Source: an uncultured Phascolarctobacterium sp. | GTDB taxonomy: Bacteria; Bacillota; Negativicutes; Acidaminococcales; Acidaminococcaceae | NCBI RefSeq assembly: GCF_934190775.1 | Contig: NZ_CAKPTG010000013.1 | Location: 8,797 to 72,796, forward strand | Direction: 5' to 3' | Length of the DNA stretch: 64,000 nt | Part shown: positions 9,401 through 16,161 of the stretch, in pieces | Numbering within the stretch: the stretch's first letter is position 1 | Layout: every line of letters starts with the position of its first letter | The notes under the pieces: model-generated | Told to the model about the DNA's origin: nothing | The model's input: the letters and a program-made list of their open reading frames with translations, nothing else | Databases searched by the model: none | Translations under genes and position numbers: made by a program

Positions 9401-11027
9401 ACTGACCTTCTTTAACATGCACATCTGCAGCCTTGGCAATGTTAACTATTTCTGTTTTGCCACCTTCAGTAATATTTGTCAAATCGCGATCAACTGCATG
9501 GTCGTTCAGATAATCAACGTTAACTGCATCGCTGCCATTACCGTTAGAGTAAGCTACATTGGTAATCGTAGTGCCGCCAACTTTATCAATGTATGGAGTA
9601 CCATCCAAAGTAATAGAAGTTTTGTTCGGATCACCATCAGCATTAGGATCATACTTAACAGCAAAACTATCCAGATAATCTAATGCCATCTTGCTGGCAA
9701 CATCCTTAATATATAATTTTTTGCCAACAGGATTACCATTGCCATCCTCATACTCCATGGTTACGGTGCCTTCGTTAATATCCACTTCATATGTGTCAGG
9801 TTTGACATGCATTTCTTCAGCCTTGATATTTTCGCTTACTTGCTTTAGTTGGCCTTCAGTTGCAGCTCTATTTTCAACAATATTGCTGCTATCCCATCTG
9901 GTGTTATCCAAGCCGGTGATGTAGTTGCCTTCGTTGCCAAGAGTACCATTTTTTTGCTTACCGATATCGATGCCATTTGCACCATCTACACCGTTTACAG
10001 TAATTTTTTCGCCCAAACCAACTTTCACCGCAGGTGTTCCGATTAAATCGCCATCCGCATTTCTTCCTGTATCTAGCTTAACAGTTACGCCATCAGTACC
10101 TTCAAACTCTAAAGTATCTTTATTCTTAATTTCAGTTATATCACCATCTTTTACAGACACATTCCAACCGCTGTTAGCAATCTGCTCTTTCAGTAAATCA
10201 ACGTTAACTGCATGGCTACCATTCGCCGGATTATCAATATCAGCATATGCTACATTGGTAATTGTAGTACCGCCAGTACGCTGCTCAAAATTATAATTAG
10301 TGCCGCCCAAGGTAACAGAGTTTTTGTTTACAGTGCCGTCAGCATTTTTGTCATATTTAACAGCAAAATTGTCCAGGTTAGTAACATCTGCAGCGCTAGC
10401 AATGCCTTTAATTTCTATTTTCTTATGCTCTGCGTTATTATCATAAGCATCTACATTATTCAAGGTAATGGTATTGGTGCTTGCATCAAATTGAGCAGAA
10501 TCAATGTTGTAGTCATGCACCTTTGCGTAAGATTGTTCTTTGTTACTGCTGTCAGTATAGTAGAAGGTTCCTGTTTTATCATCAAAGCGTACACCTTGGA
10601 TGAGCTTAGATAAATCTAACTCTGAGCCATCACTTTTAATGATTTTATCTGTTTTGATAGAATTAACAGCGATATTAGAAGCCAGTTTGAGTTGCAATCC
10701 CATCGAACCGCCAGATGCAAACAATATATTGTTATCCGCACTAGAAAGTCCTTTCAAGTTATTTTGCGCTTGAACATTGGAATATCCTTCATCCGGAACA
10801 ACATGCGGTGGATCAACTTTACCCGCCAGCGCACTGCCCATCGGCAACGCCGCCAAGCTCATCGCCAGCACACCTGCTGCAACAACCTGTCCGGCAACAG
10901 CCTTCAGGCGACGGCGCAGCGCACTGCGTGTGTCGCTGGTGCCACGTGTATGCCCCTTGGCAAATTCAGAGGCAACAACATAGCAATTTCTTACTTTGTT
11001 CCATACAATTTTGTAAATCTTGTTCAT
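3438..11027 (-). CDS. Giant YadA-type trimeric autotransporter adhesin with SLH tail
   Basis: 2529 aa. The start (ATG 11027) has AAAGGAGGATACAT before it. Residues 1-50 are an extended signal peptide (ESPR: MNKIYKIVWNKVRNCYVVASE), followed by a hydrophobic core and AxA cleavage near residue 68. The stalk holds many repeated neck/stalk modules (TNAYVTNVD, AATEGQL, NAVNVGQ types). A YadA head of SVAIG-like repeats lies roughly at 1110-1440, and a collagen-like GKDGKDG region at about 1715-1795. The YadA anchor barrel (VNKVGAGAAALAALHPMDF onward) is at about 2297-2380. After the barrel come a short coiled coil, one SLH domain (FPDIPANHWAYEYIAKLAG, GYPDGNFGGDRLMTRYEFA, about 2420-2477) and a charged tail. 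A tail after a YadA anchor would be periplasmic, where SLH can bind peptidoglycan. The protein is expected on the cell surface as a trimeric adhesin. Confidence 0.96.
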   Translation of the reverse strand: MNKIYKIVWNKVRNCYVVASEFAKGHTRGTSDTRSALRRRLKAVAGQVVAAGVLAMSLAALPMGSALAGKVDPPHVVPDEGYSNVQAQNNLKGLSSADNNILFASGGSMGLQLKLASNIAVNSIKTDKIIKSDGSELDLSKLIQGVRFDDKTGTFYYTDSSNKEQSYAKVHDYNIDSAQFDASTNTITLNNVDAYDNNAEHKKIEIKGIASAADVTNLDNFAVKYDKNADGTVNKNSVTLGGTNYNFEQRTGGTTITNVAYADIDNPANGSHAVNVDLLKEQIANSGWNVSVKDGDITEIKNKDTLEFEGTDGVTVKLDTGRNADGDLIGTPAVKVGLGEKITVNGVDGANGIDIGKQKNGTLGNEGNYITGLDNTRWDSSNIVENRAATEGQLKQVSENIKAEEMHVKPDTYEVDINEGTVTMEYEDGNGNPVGKKLYIKDVASKMALDYLDSFAVKYDPNADGDPNKTSITLDGTPYIDKVGGTTITNVAYSNGNGSDAVNVDYLNDHAVDRDLTNITEGGKTEIVNIAKAADVHVKEGQYKVDEKGNVTMTYVDGNDKDIDGKKLIINDVASKTALDNLNTTVIGIDGRVTSNTSEITNIKNVAVTGGTIRNDGKIELSTINGTNVEMKGTLQDYSVTGGTYDKDKKELTLTKTDAYGKTTENVTIDLSGIQSGDKSWTAQANGTDVVPKGDKVNFKGDTNIDVKSDAEGEITVNLNKELKDLTSVTSTTVNATNAYVEKVDEYNGNSVTNVDYVNKQIANSGWNVSAEHDKNGSSKIKNGGEVNFVTDGNGLVISQEALPDADGNYTGAEITIGFGEKITVNGVDGANGIDIGKQKNGTLDNEGNYITGLDNTRWDSSNIVENRAATEGQLQEVSNVANKGWNVTTNGTNNTKVEPGAIVDFSGADDNIKVSNEGTNVKVALNKELKDLTSVTTNNAYVTNVDASKNESVTNVEYVKNQIAGVTLSAGKGISITDKKINVELTEGEENLVVDENGLTMKKQLTGMESITGTGGIINLAGDNVTVNNAIFNKDGRIQNVAKGTELTDAVNLGQLQEVSKEAGKHTTLVNGKNTTVEETTNAYGGKEYKVNVDLNGYAKTDNVAVVYVDNDKNKSLHTTNSGTVGNNSIALGKGTSAVDNSVAIGDGASVVAGSNGIGGVAFGNSAHAGYKGTSLGSGAISGREGTTLVGYNTQSGSLYTTVVGTDSVINSDGTTYKVNVMGIKKELNVQGAAATVVGSKNTVDNNNGKVYSGVANNVMGSANTIEASNGVTIQGSGNKVTDAYKDMNIGIGEAYNIGKGDYSALAKKDSGAVAVIGGANTISKQTSTSVIGYGNTIKGNNTTSDVLVAGNKNTVTNVSASIVMGNNQTLENHENVISLGNGNSVTADNAVAIGNGAGVSVEGGVALGVSSVASTAAGVSGFGADGKTDAIWQATKGAVSVGGNGETRQITNVAAGSADTDAVNVAQLKKVNDVANKGWNVSTNGGTATNVKPGDTVDFAGEDNIVVSNTGKNVVVKLGKDLTGLNSVTTNNAYVTNVDASKNESVTNVEYVQQQIANSGWNLKAGEGAASAIKNGHTVEFVGANGLKVDKNETTDTTTVTVDFDKNITVGGTVIGVQNGGGANPGKGNYITGLTNTKWDASKIESGRAATEDQLKEVQNNINTDISNKTFGLADDNGTKLTKKLDNTIQVKGEDGITSTVKDGALVIGLSNNLSVGKDGKDGHIGVNGADGMSGVAIDGKDGISIKGKDGKDAVSIYGKDGVDGINGAEGHIGLNGKDGKTDIWTAPGKPGLDGTTMTRVIYENNGVKHEVATLDDGLKFQGDSGDTIGKKLNETLTIKGNAATGAEFVDGNIGVVGEGGNLVVKLNKELTGLTSVTTNNAYVTNVDARRDDSVTNVAYVKNQIADAALTAGDGIKIDNKVVSVKLKDGEENLVVNQDGLSLNTTLKGMEAINGVGGGSISFSGGNVTINNNVTFGNNGQIHNVTAGTDNNDAVNVGQMNAAVQAGNTDTHIRPGEYGVGADNKVNMDVVDKNGTKINTVTITDVAKASDVGNVTNINNDLKNPNGATTVVDAVNNLNQKLDNKVGDLNYVEGGAGTKGNYVTNGENTTVSIGKLDQALKDVAATAAKHTTVTQGANITVTPETNPDGSKNYNVALNKDITVESVTADKANIGGVSIENNTVNNLSNKKWDATNTDQYKDSGKAATEAQLQQAMSGTVQYDRKEDGSVNKTQITLNKEGDTYTTITNVANGKVEKDSKDAINGGQLFDTETKINNRIDGVENQVISNSNRIGQLSSRVNKVGAGAAALAALHPMDFDPDDKLTFSAGYGNYAGQNAAAIGAYYRPDEKVMFSVGGTVGNGENMVNAGISFSLDRTNHVSNSRTALAREVIDLRGQLAEMGAKMARMEKAFGMLDESKTKLFPDIPANHWAYEYIAKLAGNGIIEGYPDGNFGGDRLMTRYEFASMLYRAIENGAALEERIIKEFEPELGRIRVDRISGEDGDRNKIERVRVNATKGERDHYGNKLK
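8406..8570. repeat. 165-bp near-identical repeat inside the adhesin gene, copy A
   Basis: By eye this block differs from 9849-10013 at only about two positions over 165 bases, far closer than the other stalk modules. It encodes the segment from AATEGQL back through ITGLDNTRWDSSNIVENR. Copies are in the same orientation, about 1.44 kb apart and in the same codon phase. Confidence 0.85.
9849..10013. repeat. 165-bp near-identical repeat inside the adhesin gene, copy B
   Basis: Partner of 8406-8570. The spacing (1443 bases) is a multiple of three, so a crossover between the copies would give a shorter adhesin in frame. Confidence 0.85.
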
Positions 11028-11370
11028 ATGTATCCTCCTTTGATATCCTTACATCATCATTTTTCCAATCAACTGTTTAATTAGCATCCCCTCTAATAAA
11101 AACAGAGAACATGAAGATGTTATTTATAAAAAAGGCAATCATCATGCTAAGCATAATGACTGCCTTATCCAACATAACCTGCTGCAAAACAAATGTTATG
11201 CCGATACAAAAGACGCTGCCAGCGTAATGCTTGTGCTGAAACGGGTTCTGTATTAATCTCTTCTGCAAGCTTCCGTCATTTAAGCGCATTTCCCTCTACA
11301 GGAAAACCTTTGGAAGTTTGTCAGAACTATTTTGCCAACTGCCGGCACACTGAGTGCGCCGGGCCTGGAT
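11028..11370. other. Intergenic region between the two adhesin genes
   Basis: 343 bases without a supported gene. It holds a stem just behind the downstream end of the 879-aa adhesin (11342-11363, CCGGCGCAC/GTGTGCCGG, no T-run), a T-tailed terminator (11126-11166), and the ribosome site for the 2529-aa adhesin. A promoter for that gene should lie between 11030 and 11125; I could not single one out. Confidence 0.6.
11126..11166 (-). terminator. Terminator of the 879-aa adhesin
   Basis: On the minus strand AAGGCA...ATTATGC pairs with GCAT...TGCCTT (11166 to 11132) around a short loop, followed by a T-run (11133-11128). A second stem without T-run lies closer to the stop codon at 11342-11363. 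Confidence 0.7.
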
Positions 11371-14010
11371 TCATTTTTCTAATTTGGAGCCGTAGTGATC
11401 ACGCTCATCACGAGGCCCGTTAATGCGAACGCGCTCAATCTTGTTGCGATCGCCGTCCTCACCACTGATGCGGTCTACACGGATGCGTCCAAGCTCAGGA
11501 GCAAATTCCTTGATAATCTTGCTGTCAATCTGGGCGCCCTTCTGCATTGCACGGTAGAGCATTGCAGCAAACTCATAACGTGTCATCATACGGTCGCCAC
11601 CAAAGTTACCATCCGGATAGCCTTCAATGATGCCATTGCCGGCAAGCTTGGTAATGTATTCATAAGCCCAATGGTTTTCAGCTACATCCGGGAAGATAGT
11701 CATTTTATCTTCATCAATGCTGCCAAGTCCTTTTTGAGCAACCAATGCCTTCAGCTCTACAACTTCAGCACGCAGGTCCAAAATTTCGCGTGCCATCGCA
11801 GTGCGGCTATCGCTCACGCGGTTGGTACGGTCCAGTGCAAAGGAAATGCCTGCATTCACCATGTTTTCGCCGTTGCCAACAGTGCCGCCAATGCTGAACA
11901 TTACCTTTTCGTCAGGACGGTAATATGCACCGACAGCAGCGGCATTTTCGCCGGCGTAATTGCCATAGCCTGCTGCAAAGCTCCATTTGTCATCCGGATC
12001 AAAGTCCATCGGATGCAGTGCCGCCAAGGCTGCAGCACCTGCGCCAACCTTGTTCACGCGATCGCCCAGTTTGTTAATGCGCATGCTGTTATTTGTAACA
12101 TTGGTATTGGTTTCATGCAGCTGGCTACCGTTTACTGCGTCCTTAGAGGTTGCGCTGATTTCGCCATCTGCTACATTGGTAACCTTCTTATCACCGGCAT
12201 TAATGCCCTGATTCGTAACAGAAGGACCATTTGTAATCTCTAAGCCGCTATTAGTAATTGTTGTATCACCGGCCGTAAATTTATTGGCAGTAACGCTATC
12301 TACCTTTAAATCCTTATTTAAGGTAACCTGAATATTTTTACCATCAGTATCTGTTTTTGTAGTAATATTGTTGTCACCTTTAATTCCCAGTGTCTCACTC
12401 GAGCTGATTGCCAGAGTCTTACCATCATCAGCTGTAAAATTGGTCGGTTTAGTTACGGTTTCAACTACTACAGGAGCACCGGTCTGAATCTTATTGTCAG
12501 TTGCCGGCTGATTGGGCAACGGATTAACACCTGGATTAGGAGCAACAATCCCGATATTACCACCTGCTACGCCACCTTCAGCAGCACCAGTTTTAACGGT
12601 AGTAGTATCCGTCTTGGTATCTGCACCAGTAATATTGGTACTGATTTTGTAGGTTGTACCATCATCGCCCTTTACAGTTTCAATAACAATTCCGTTGCCT
12701 GCTTCAAATTTAAAGTTGGCCTTTTCCATGGCGCGCTTCAACTGTGCCACATTGACTGCATCAGTATCCTGCGTACCTGCAGCAACGTTGGTGATCTGGC
12801 GGGTAACATCCATATAACCACTACCCATAGGTACTCTGCCACCAACAGACACAGCAGCAGATGTTGCTTTCCAAGTTATGGATTCATCTGTCGAATTCTC
12901 ACCTGTCAAAGCATCATAACCGGCTTTACCTTCAGCAGTAGAAGCAATAGAATATGAGCCTAACGCAACACCGTCATGTACTGAAACCTCGCTATAAGCA
13001 CCTAAGGCTGTTCCGTAGTATCCACTGGAAACAGACTTTGCACGGTAGCCAATTACTGTAGCGCAATTATTATCGTCTGCAACCCTTGTTCCATAACCAA
13101 CAGCAGTGCTACCAAAGGCATATTCACCAATCGAGGATTTGGCGCCTATTAAAGTGCTTCTATCTGCTTCCTCGCCAATACTTGACCAAGAACCATTAAT
13201 AACACTATTTACAGCATTAGCACTAATTGTAGACTCATGGCCGAAAATAATGGAGCCTTCAGCACCTTCCTCAACCTCAGCACCTTCACCTAAAGCAATA
13301 CTGTAGCTTCCCAACGCATGGGCAACTGCACCTATAGCGATAGACTGACCATATGCTTTACTAAAGTTACCTATTGATACACCAGGCTTAGAACCATTTT
13401 CATCATTAGGATCTATAGCATTGACAGCATGCCTGCCAATAGCAACACCACCGCCATTTTGTACTTCACTCACCAAACCTATGGCAACACTGTCTATGCC
13501 AGTAGCCTTACTATTCATGCCAATTACAGTTGCACCGTGAACACCAGATGCCTGTGCACCAATAACAGTTGTTGAAGCTCCGGTTGCCGTACTGTGATTA
13601 CCTATGGCAACAGAAGAAGAACCATCTACTACCATACTTGTATTGCCGATTGCAATGCTATAATCACCTTTTACATTACTATCATTGCCGATAGCGCTGC
13701 TATGGCTTCCTTGTGCAACACTGCCAGAGCCAATAGCCATATCAGCCTGGGTATATGTCGGTTTAGCACTAGGATTATCATGGTCATCCTTCATGGTTTT
13801 TATCTTACCAGTCGCTACAGTATATTTTTGTGAACTATACTCTGTAACCTTAGCCCATGCCGGTGATGCATCCATAGTACCAGCAAGAACGCTAACCATA
13901 ACGGCAGCGGCAACAGTCTTGCTTGCACGGCAATGATTTTTCGCGAGCTCAGAAACCACTACAAAAGCATTTCTTGCTTTACTCCAGATAATCTTAAAAA
14001 TCTTATTCAT
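11371..14010 (-). CDS. YadA-type trimeric autotransporter adhesin with SLH tail
   Basis: 879 aa from ATG 14010, chosen because AGAGGTGG lies just before it and the product then begins with the ESPR signal MNKIFKIIWSKARNAFVVVSE; an upstream in-frame ATG (14067) would put 19 residues before the ESPR. A YadA head of left-handed roll repeats (SIAIGNTS, SVAIGNHS, TVIGA types) covers about residues 80-350. Neck and short stalk follow, then the anchor barrel (NKVGAGAAALAALHPMDF) at about 650-727, a short helix, one SLH domain (FPDVAENHWAYEYITKLAG) at about 770-825, and the same charged tail as the 2529-aa paralogue. The C-terminal 230 residues of the two proteins are nearly interchangeable, so they share an anchor and differ in the exposed part. 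It is transcribed toward the larger adhesin but separated from it by a terminator. Confidence 0.96.
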   Translation of the reverse strand: MNKIFKIIWSKARNAFVVVSELAKNHCRASKTVAAAVMVSVLAGTMDASPAWAKVTEYSSQKYTVATGKIKTMKDDHDNPSAKPTYTQADMAIGSGSVAQGSHSSAIGNDSNVKGDYSIAIGNTSMVVDGSSSVAIGNHSTATGASTTVIGAQASGVHGATVIGMNSKATGIDSVAIGLVSEVQNGGGVAIGRHAVNAIDPNDENGSKPGVSIGNFSKAYGQSIAIGAVAHALGSYSIALGEGAEVEEGAEGSIIFGHESTISANAVNSVINGSWSSIGEEADRSTLIGAKSSIGEYAFGSTAVGYGTRVADDNNCATVIGYRAKSVSSGYYGTALGAYSEVSVHDGVALGSYSIASTAEGKAGYDALTGENSTDESITWKATSAAVSVGGRVPMGSGYMDVTRQITNVAAGTQDTDAVNVAQLKRAMEKANFKFEAGNGIVIETVKGDDGTTYKISTNITGADTKTDTTTVKTGAAEGGVAGGNIGIVAPNPGVNPLPNQPATDNKIQTGAPVVVETVTKPTNFTADDGKTLAISSSETLGIKGDNNITTKTDTDGKNIQVTLNKDLKVDSVTANKFTAGDTTITNSGLEITNGPSVTNQGINAGDKKVTNVADGEISATSKDAVNGSQLHETNTNVTNNSMRINKLGDRVNKVGAGAAALAALHPMDFDPDDKWSFAAGYGNYAGENAAAVGAYYRPDEKVMFSIGGTVGNGENMVNAGISFALDRTNRVSDSRTAMAREILDLRAEVVELKALVAQKGLGSIDEDKMTIFPDVAENHWAYEYITKLAGNGIIEGYPDGNFGGDRMMTRYEFAAMLYRAMQKGAQIDSKIIKEFAPELGRIRVDRISGEDGDRNKIERVRINGPRDERDHYGSKLEK

Positions 14011-14079
14011 AATATCCACCTCTAAAAAAATCATTGAAATATATATATATATCAAATTCCCAATCATAAAAACAAACTT

Positions 14080-14160
14080 TCATTCATCGTTAATATATTT
14101 TTGTAATATCTGTGATATACTGTATTTTAATTGTTTTTTCGCCTTCTTTTTGCGCATCAT
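14080..14160 (-). CDS. Possible 26-aa basic leader peptide
   Basis: ATG ATG at 14160-14155 preceded by AAAGGAAGG; the product begins MMRKKKAKKQLKYSISQILQ and ends 69 bases before the start of the 879-aa adhesin. The ribosome site is strong and the frame sits in the adhesin leader, so it may be translated, either as a small protein or a regulatory leader. I recognise no family. It could be chance. Confidence 0.3.
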   Translation of the reverse strand: MMRKKKAKKQLKYSISQILQKYINDE

Positions 14161-14614
14161 ATTCCTTCCTTTCATAAAAATTTTTACACCTAAAACCTTG
14201 AGTGAAAACCACAGCCTCCGCCGTGAAGATTTATATATTACGGCCAATGCCGCAACAAACAAAAACCTAGACACTTGTTCTGATAGTTTGAGTCTTTTAA
14301 TTATAATTCAACTAAACATTATAATCCTCTTGCTTTCTTAACAAGAATTATAGCACTTTGCCCCCCCCAGTCAAACTCTTATCCAGCGACACGCTACATT
14401 CGGCGTAAAAATTTTTACAGAGTCTTGAACACGTTACATTTGTTACACTAACTGAAGTTTTTGCATTTAAGCTCCAAATTGATACAAGTAAACTTTAAAA
14501 AATTGTATCGCTGGCAAGTTTTGCACAATAAAAAATCGTGAGCAATGATAAACTCAAAGCTCACGACTTTTTATTCTTAATTACACACTATGAAATTACA
14601 AATTCACAGGCTCA
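14161..14614. other. Gene-free region upstream of the 879-aa adhesin
   Basis: 454 bases, AT-rich, no supported gene. It holds the terminator at 14527-14566 and a run of eight C (14361-14368, eight G on the adhesin's coding strand) about 350 bases upstream of the adhesin start. Homopolymer runs of this kind in adhesin promoters can vary by slippage. No clear promoter was identified. Confidence 0.5.
14527..14566 (-). terminator. Terminator behind the autotransporter remnant
   Basis: TCGTGAGC (14536-14543) pairs with GCTCACGA (14559-14566); on the minus strand the stem is followed by a T-run (14535-14530). An A/T-rich flank on the other side makes it potentially bidirectional. Confidence 0.75.
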
Positions 14615-15375
14615 TCAGAAGCTCCAGCGAACGCCGGCATTCCACTGCCACGGAGTATCAACGTTGCCGCCATAGGTCTTTTCTACATCAAAGTACAGAT
14701 GTGTTGCATCGCTCAGGTTGATGTTGGTGCCTACGCCAACCTCCCACCAGCCGCCGAGGTCCTGCTTGAAGCCACGGGTTACACTATTTTTACTAAAGGT
14801 TACGTCCGTTTCACATCAAAGCCGTACAAATAGGATGCTCTTGCATACACATTGCCTGCCTTGATATTTCTGCCCATGGCAAATCCGATACGACCAACAA
14901 GGCTGTCCATACCGTTTTGACGTACCTGAACATCATTGTTTGTCAGATAATCCACTGCGCCAACATAGCCATAAGTCAATTCAACCTGCGGCTCAATCCA
15001 GAAGCCATTGTCCTGGGTAAAGCGTTTACTATATTCTGCGCTCAGGCTGTAGCCATTGGTTTCGTAATCGCCCTTGCCTGCACCGCCAAGAACATCAAAC
15101 TCATTCTTCAAGCGTGCAGCCTTCGCAATCAAATCTACAAAGCTGCCGTTGTCACTAAGATAGCTGCCATATACTGCAAAACCGGTGCTCTTGTTTTCAC
15201 CATGTCCTGTACTGAAGCTGCTGGAAGCATCTGTGTAGCTCACTGCTGCGCCAACTGTCCAATGCTTGTCAACGCTCAGCTTTTCATCATAGCCTAACTG
15301 ATAGGTGCTGTACTGGTTCTTCACGTTTTGTGCGCCATACTTGCTCTGACCACGTATTACGTGGCCCCAATCCAC
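14615..15375 (-). pseudogene. Autotransporter beta-barrel remnant, truncated and frameshifted
   Basis: From about 15375 the minus strand reads VDWGHVIRGQSKYG, YSTYQLGYDEKL, then alternating beta strands typical of a type Va autotransporter barrel. The frame breaks near 14800-14815 (a TAA stops the first frame at 14800). The adjacent frame continues as VTFSKNSVTRGFKQDLGGWW, VGVGTNINLSDATHLYFDVE and ends in GVRWSF before TGA at 14615, the terminal Phe expected of an outer-membrane barrel. Together about 250 aa, close to a full barrel. No passenger domain or signal peptide precedes it; a TAG lies four codons upstream of the GTG. I read it as the decayed 3' end of a former surface protein gene. 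Confidence 0.85.
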
Positions 15376-16034
15376 GCGAGGAAGCTAGTTTTATTATGCA
15401 ACAATTTGTTTTTATTAATAAATAACACTGTATTTTCGCACTTTATTTAATAGACTTTATTTCCGTAATAGCTTTAATATACTGTACTTTTCAGACATTC
15501 ACTATTGTTATTTATCATTAGGCGAACGTCCACAATTGTATATCAAAGACCATAGGCACCTATAGTTTAATTAATCAGACAATTATTCTCACAACCGATA
15601 CTTTATTTTTATTATACCACCTTCACCCGTGCCGGACAAGCATTGTTCTTGTCTTTATAGTTTAAGAGTATAATGTTTGGCAGTAGAATCAGTTGACTAT
15701 TTAATTTTTTATTTACAAAATGAGTTTAACACTTTTCCATATTATGCAATATATTAGGCGAAAGCTTATGTATTGATATTCTTTTTTCAGGCACAAAATC
15801 TAACTAAAGACACCAAAAAGCCCAGCACTTATACATTTGTCAAAAACGCAGCTCGATAGCATCGCAGCTGTATGTGCAAGAAAATTTTTTTGGCACGCTA
15901 TATTTTTACAAGACTGCCGTTTTCTTACTGTAATCAGACTACCATACAGTTCAATACTAGAAATTTTAGCACCACCTTGTCTTTATTTATTTTTTAAATT
16001 TTATTTACTTAAAGTGCCTGAAAAGCACCGCCGT
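15376..16034. other. AT-rich region without recognisable gene
   Basis: About 660 bases with strongly raised AT content and no frame I would call a gene on either strand. It lies upstream of the autotransporter remnant and may contain degraded remains of the lost passenger, but nothing in translation is recognisable. Confidence 0.6.
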
Positions 16035-16040
16035 TTCTAC

Positions 16041-16074
16041 AAGAGATTTTTGCAACATGTTGCACTTTTCTCTT
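16041..16074. repeat. Palindromic repeat copy 1
   Basis: Near-palindrome AAGAGA-TTTTTGCAACATGTTGCAC-TTTTCTCTT centred on GCAACATGTTGC. Other copies start at 17473, 17558 and 17641. Confidence 0.85.
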
Positions 16075-16096
16075 CTAAACACACAGCCCAAAATAG

Positions 16097-16134
16097 TAAA
16101 AACCCCCGAAGCAGGCAAAACCTGCTTCAGGGGC
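16097..16134 (-). terminator. Terminator of the AAA ATPase gene
   Basis: On the minus strand CCCCTGAAGCAGG pairs with CCTGCTTCGGGG around TTTTG, followed by TTTTTACT. Confidence 0.85.
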
Positions 16135-16161
16135 ATTAAACTTCAACTATTAAGCTAGACT

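Larger units (their letters stand above)
16035..16148. repeat. Long direct repeat, left copy (palindrome plus terminator)
   Basis: About 115 bases that recur with few changes at 17636-17750. Order within the unit: palindrome core, CACA.CGCCCAAAA stretch, then a terminator stem CCTGCTTCAGGGGC. The two copies flank the AAA ATPase gene in direct orientation. Confidence 0.85.

Noticed and set aside
11077..11289. 70-codon minus-strand ORF between the adhesins
   Set aside because: It spans the terminator of the upstream adhesin and lacks a ribosome site.
15837..16139. 100-codon ORF on the plus strand
   Set aside because: It runs through the repeat and terminator of the ATPase gene, has no ribosome site and no recognisable product.
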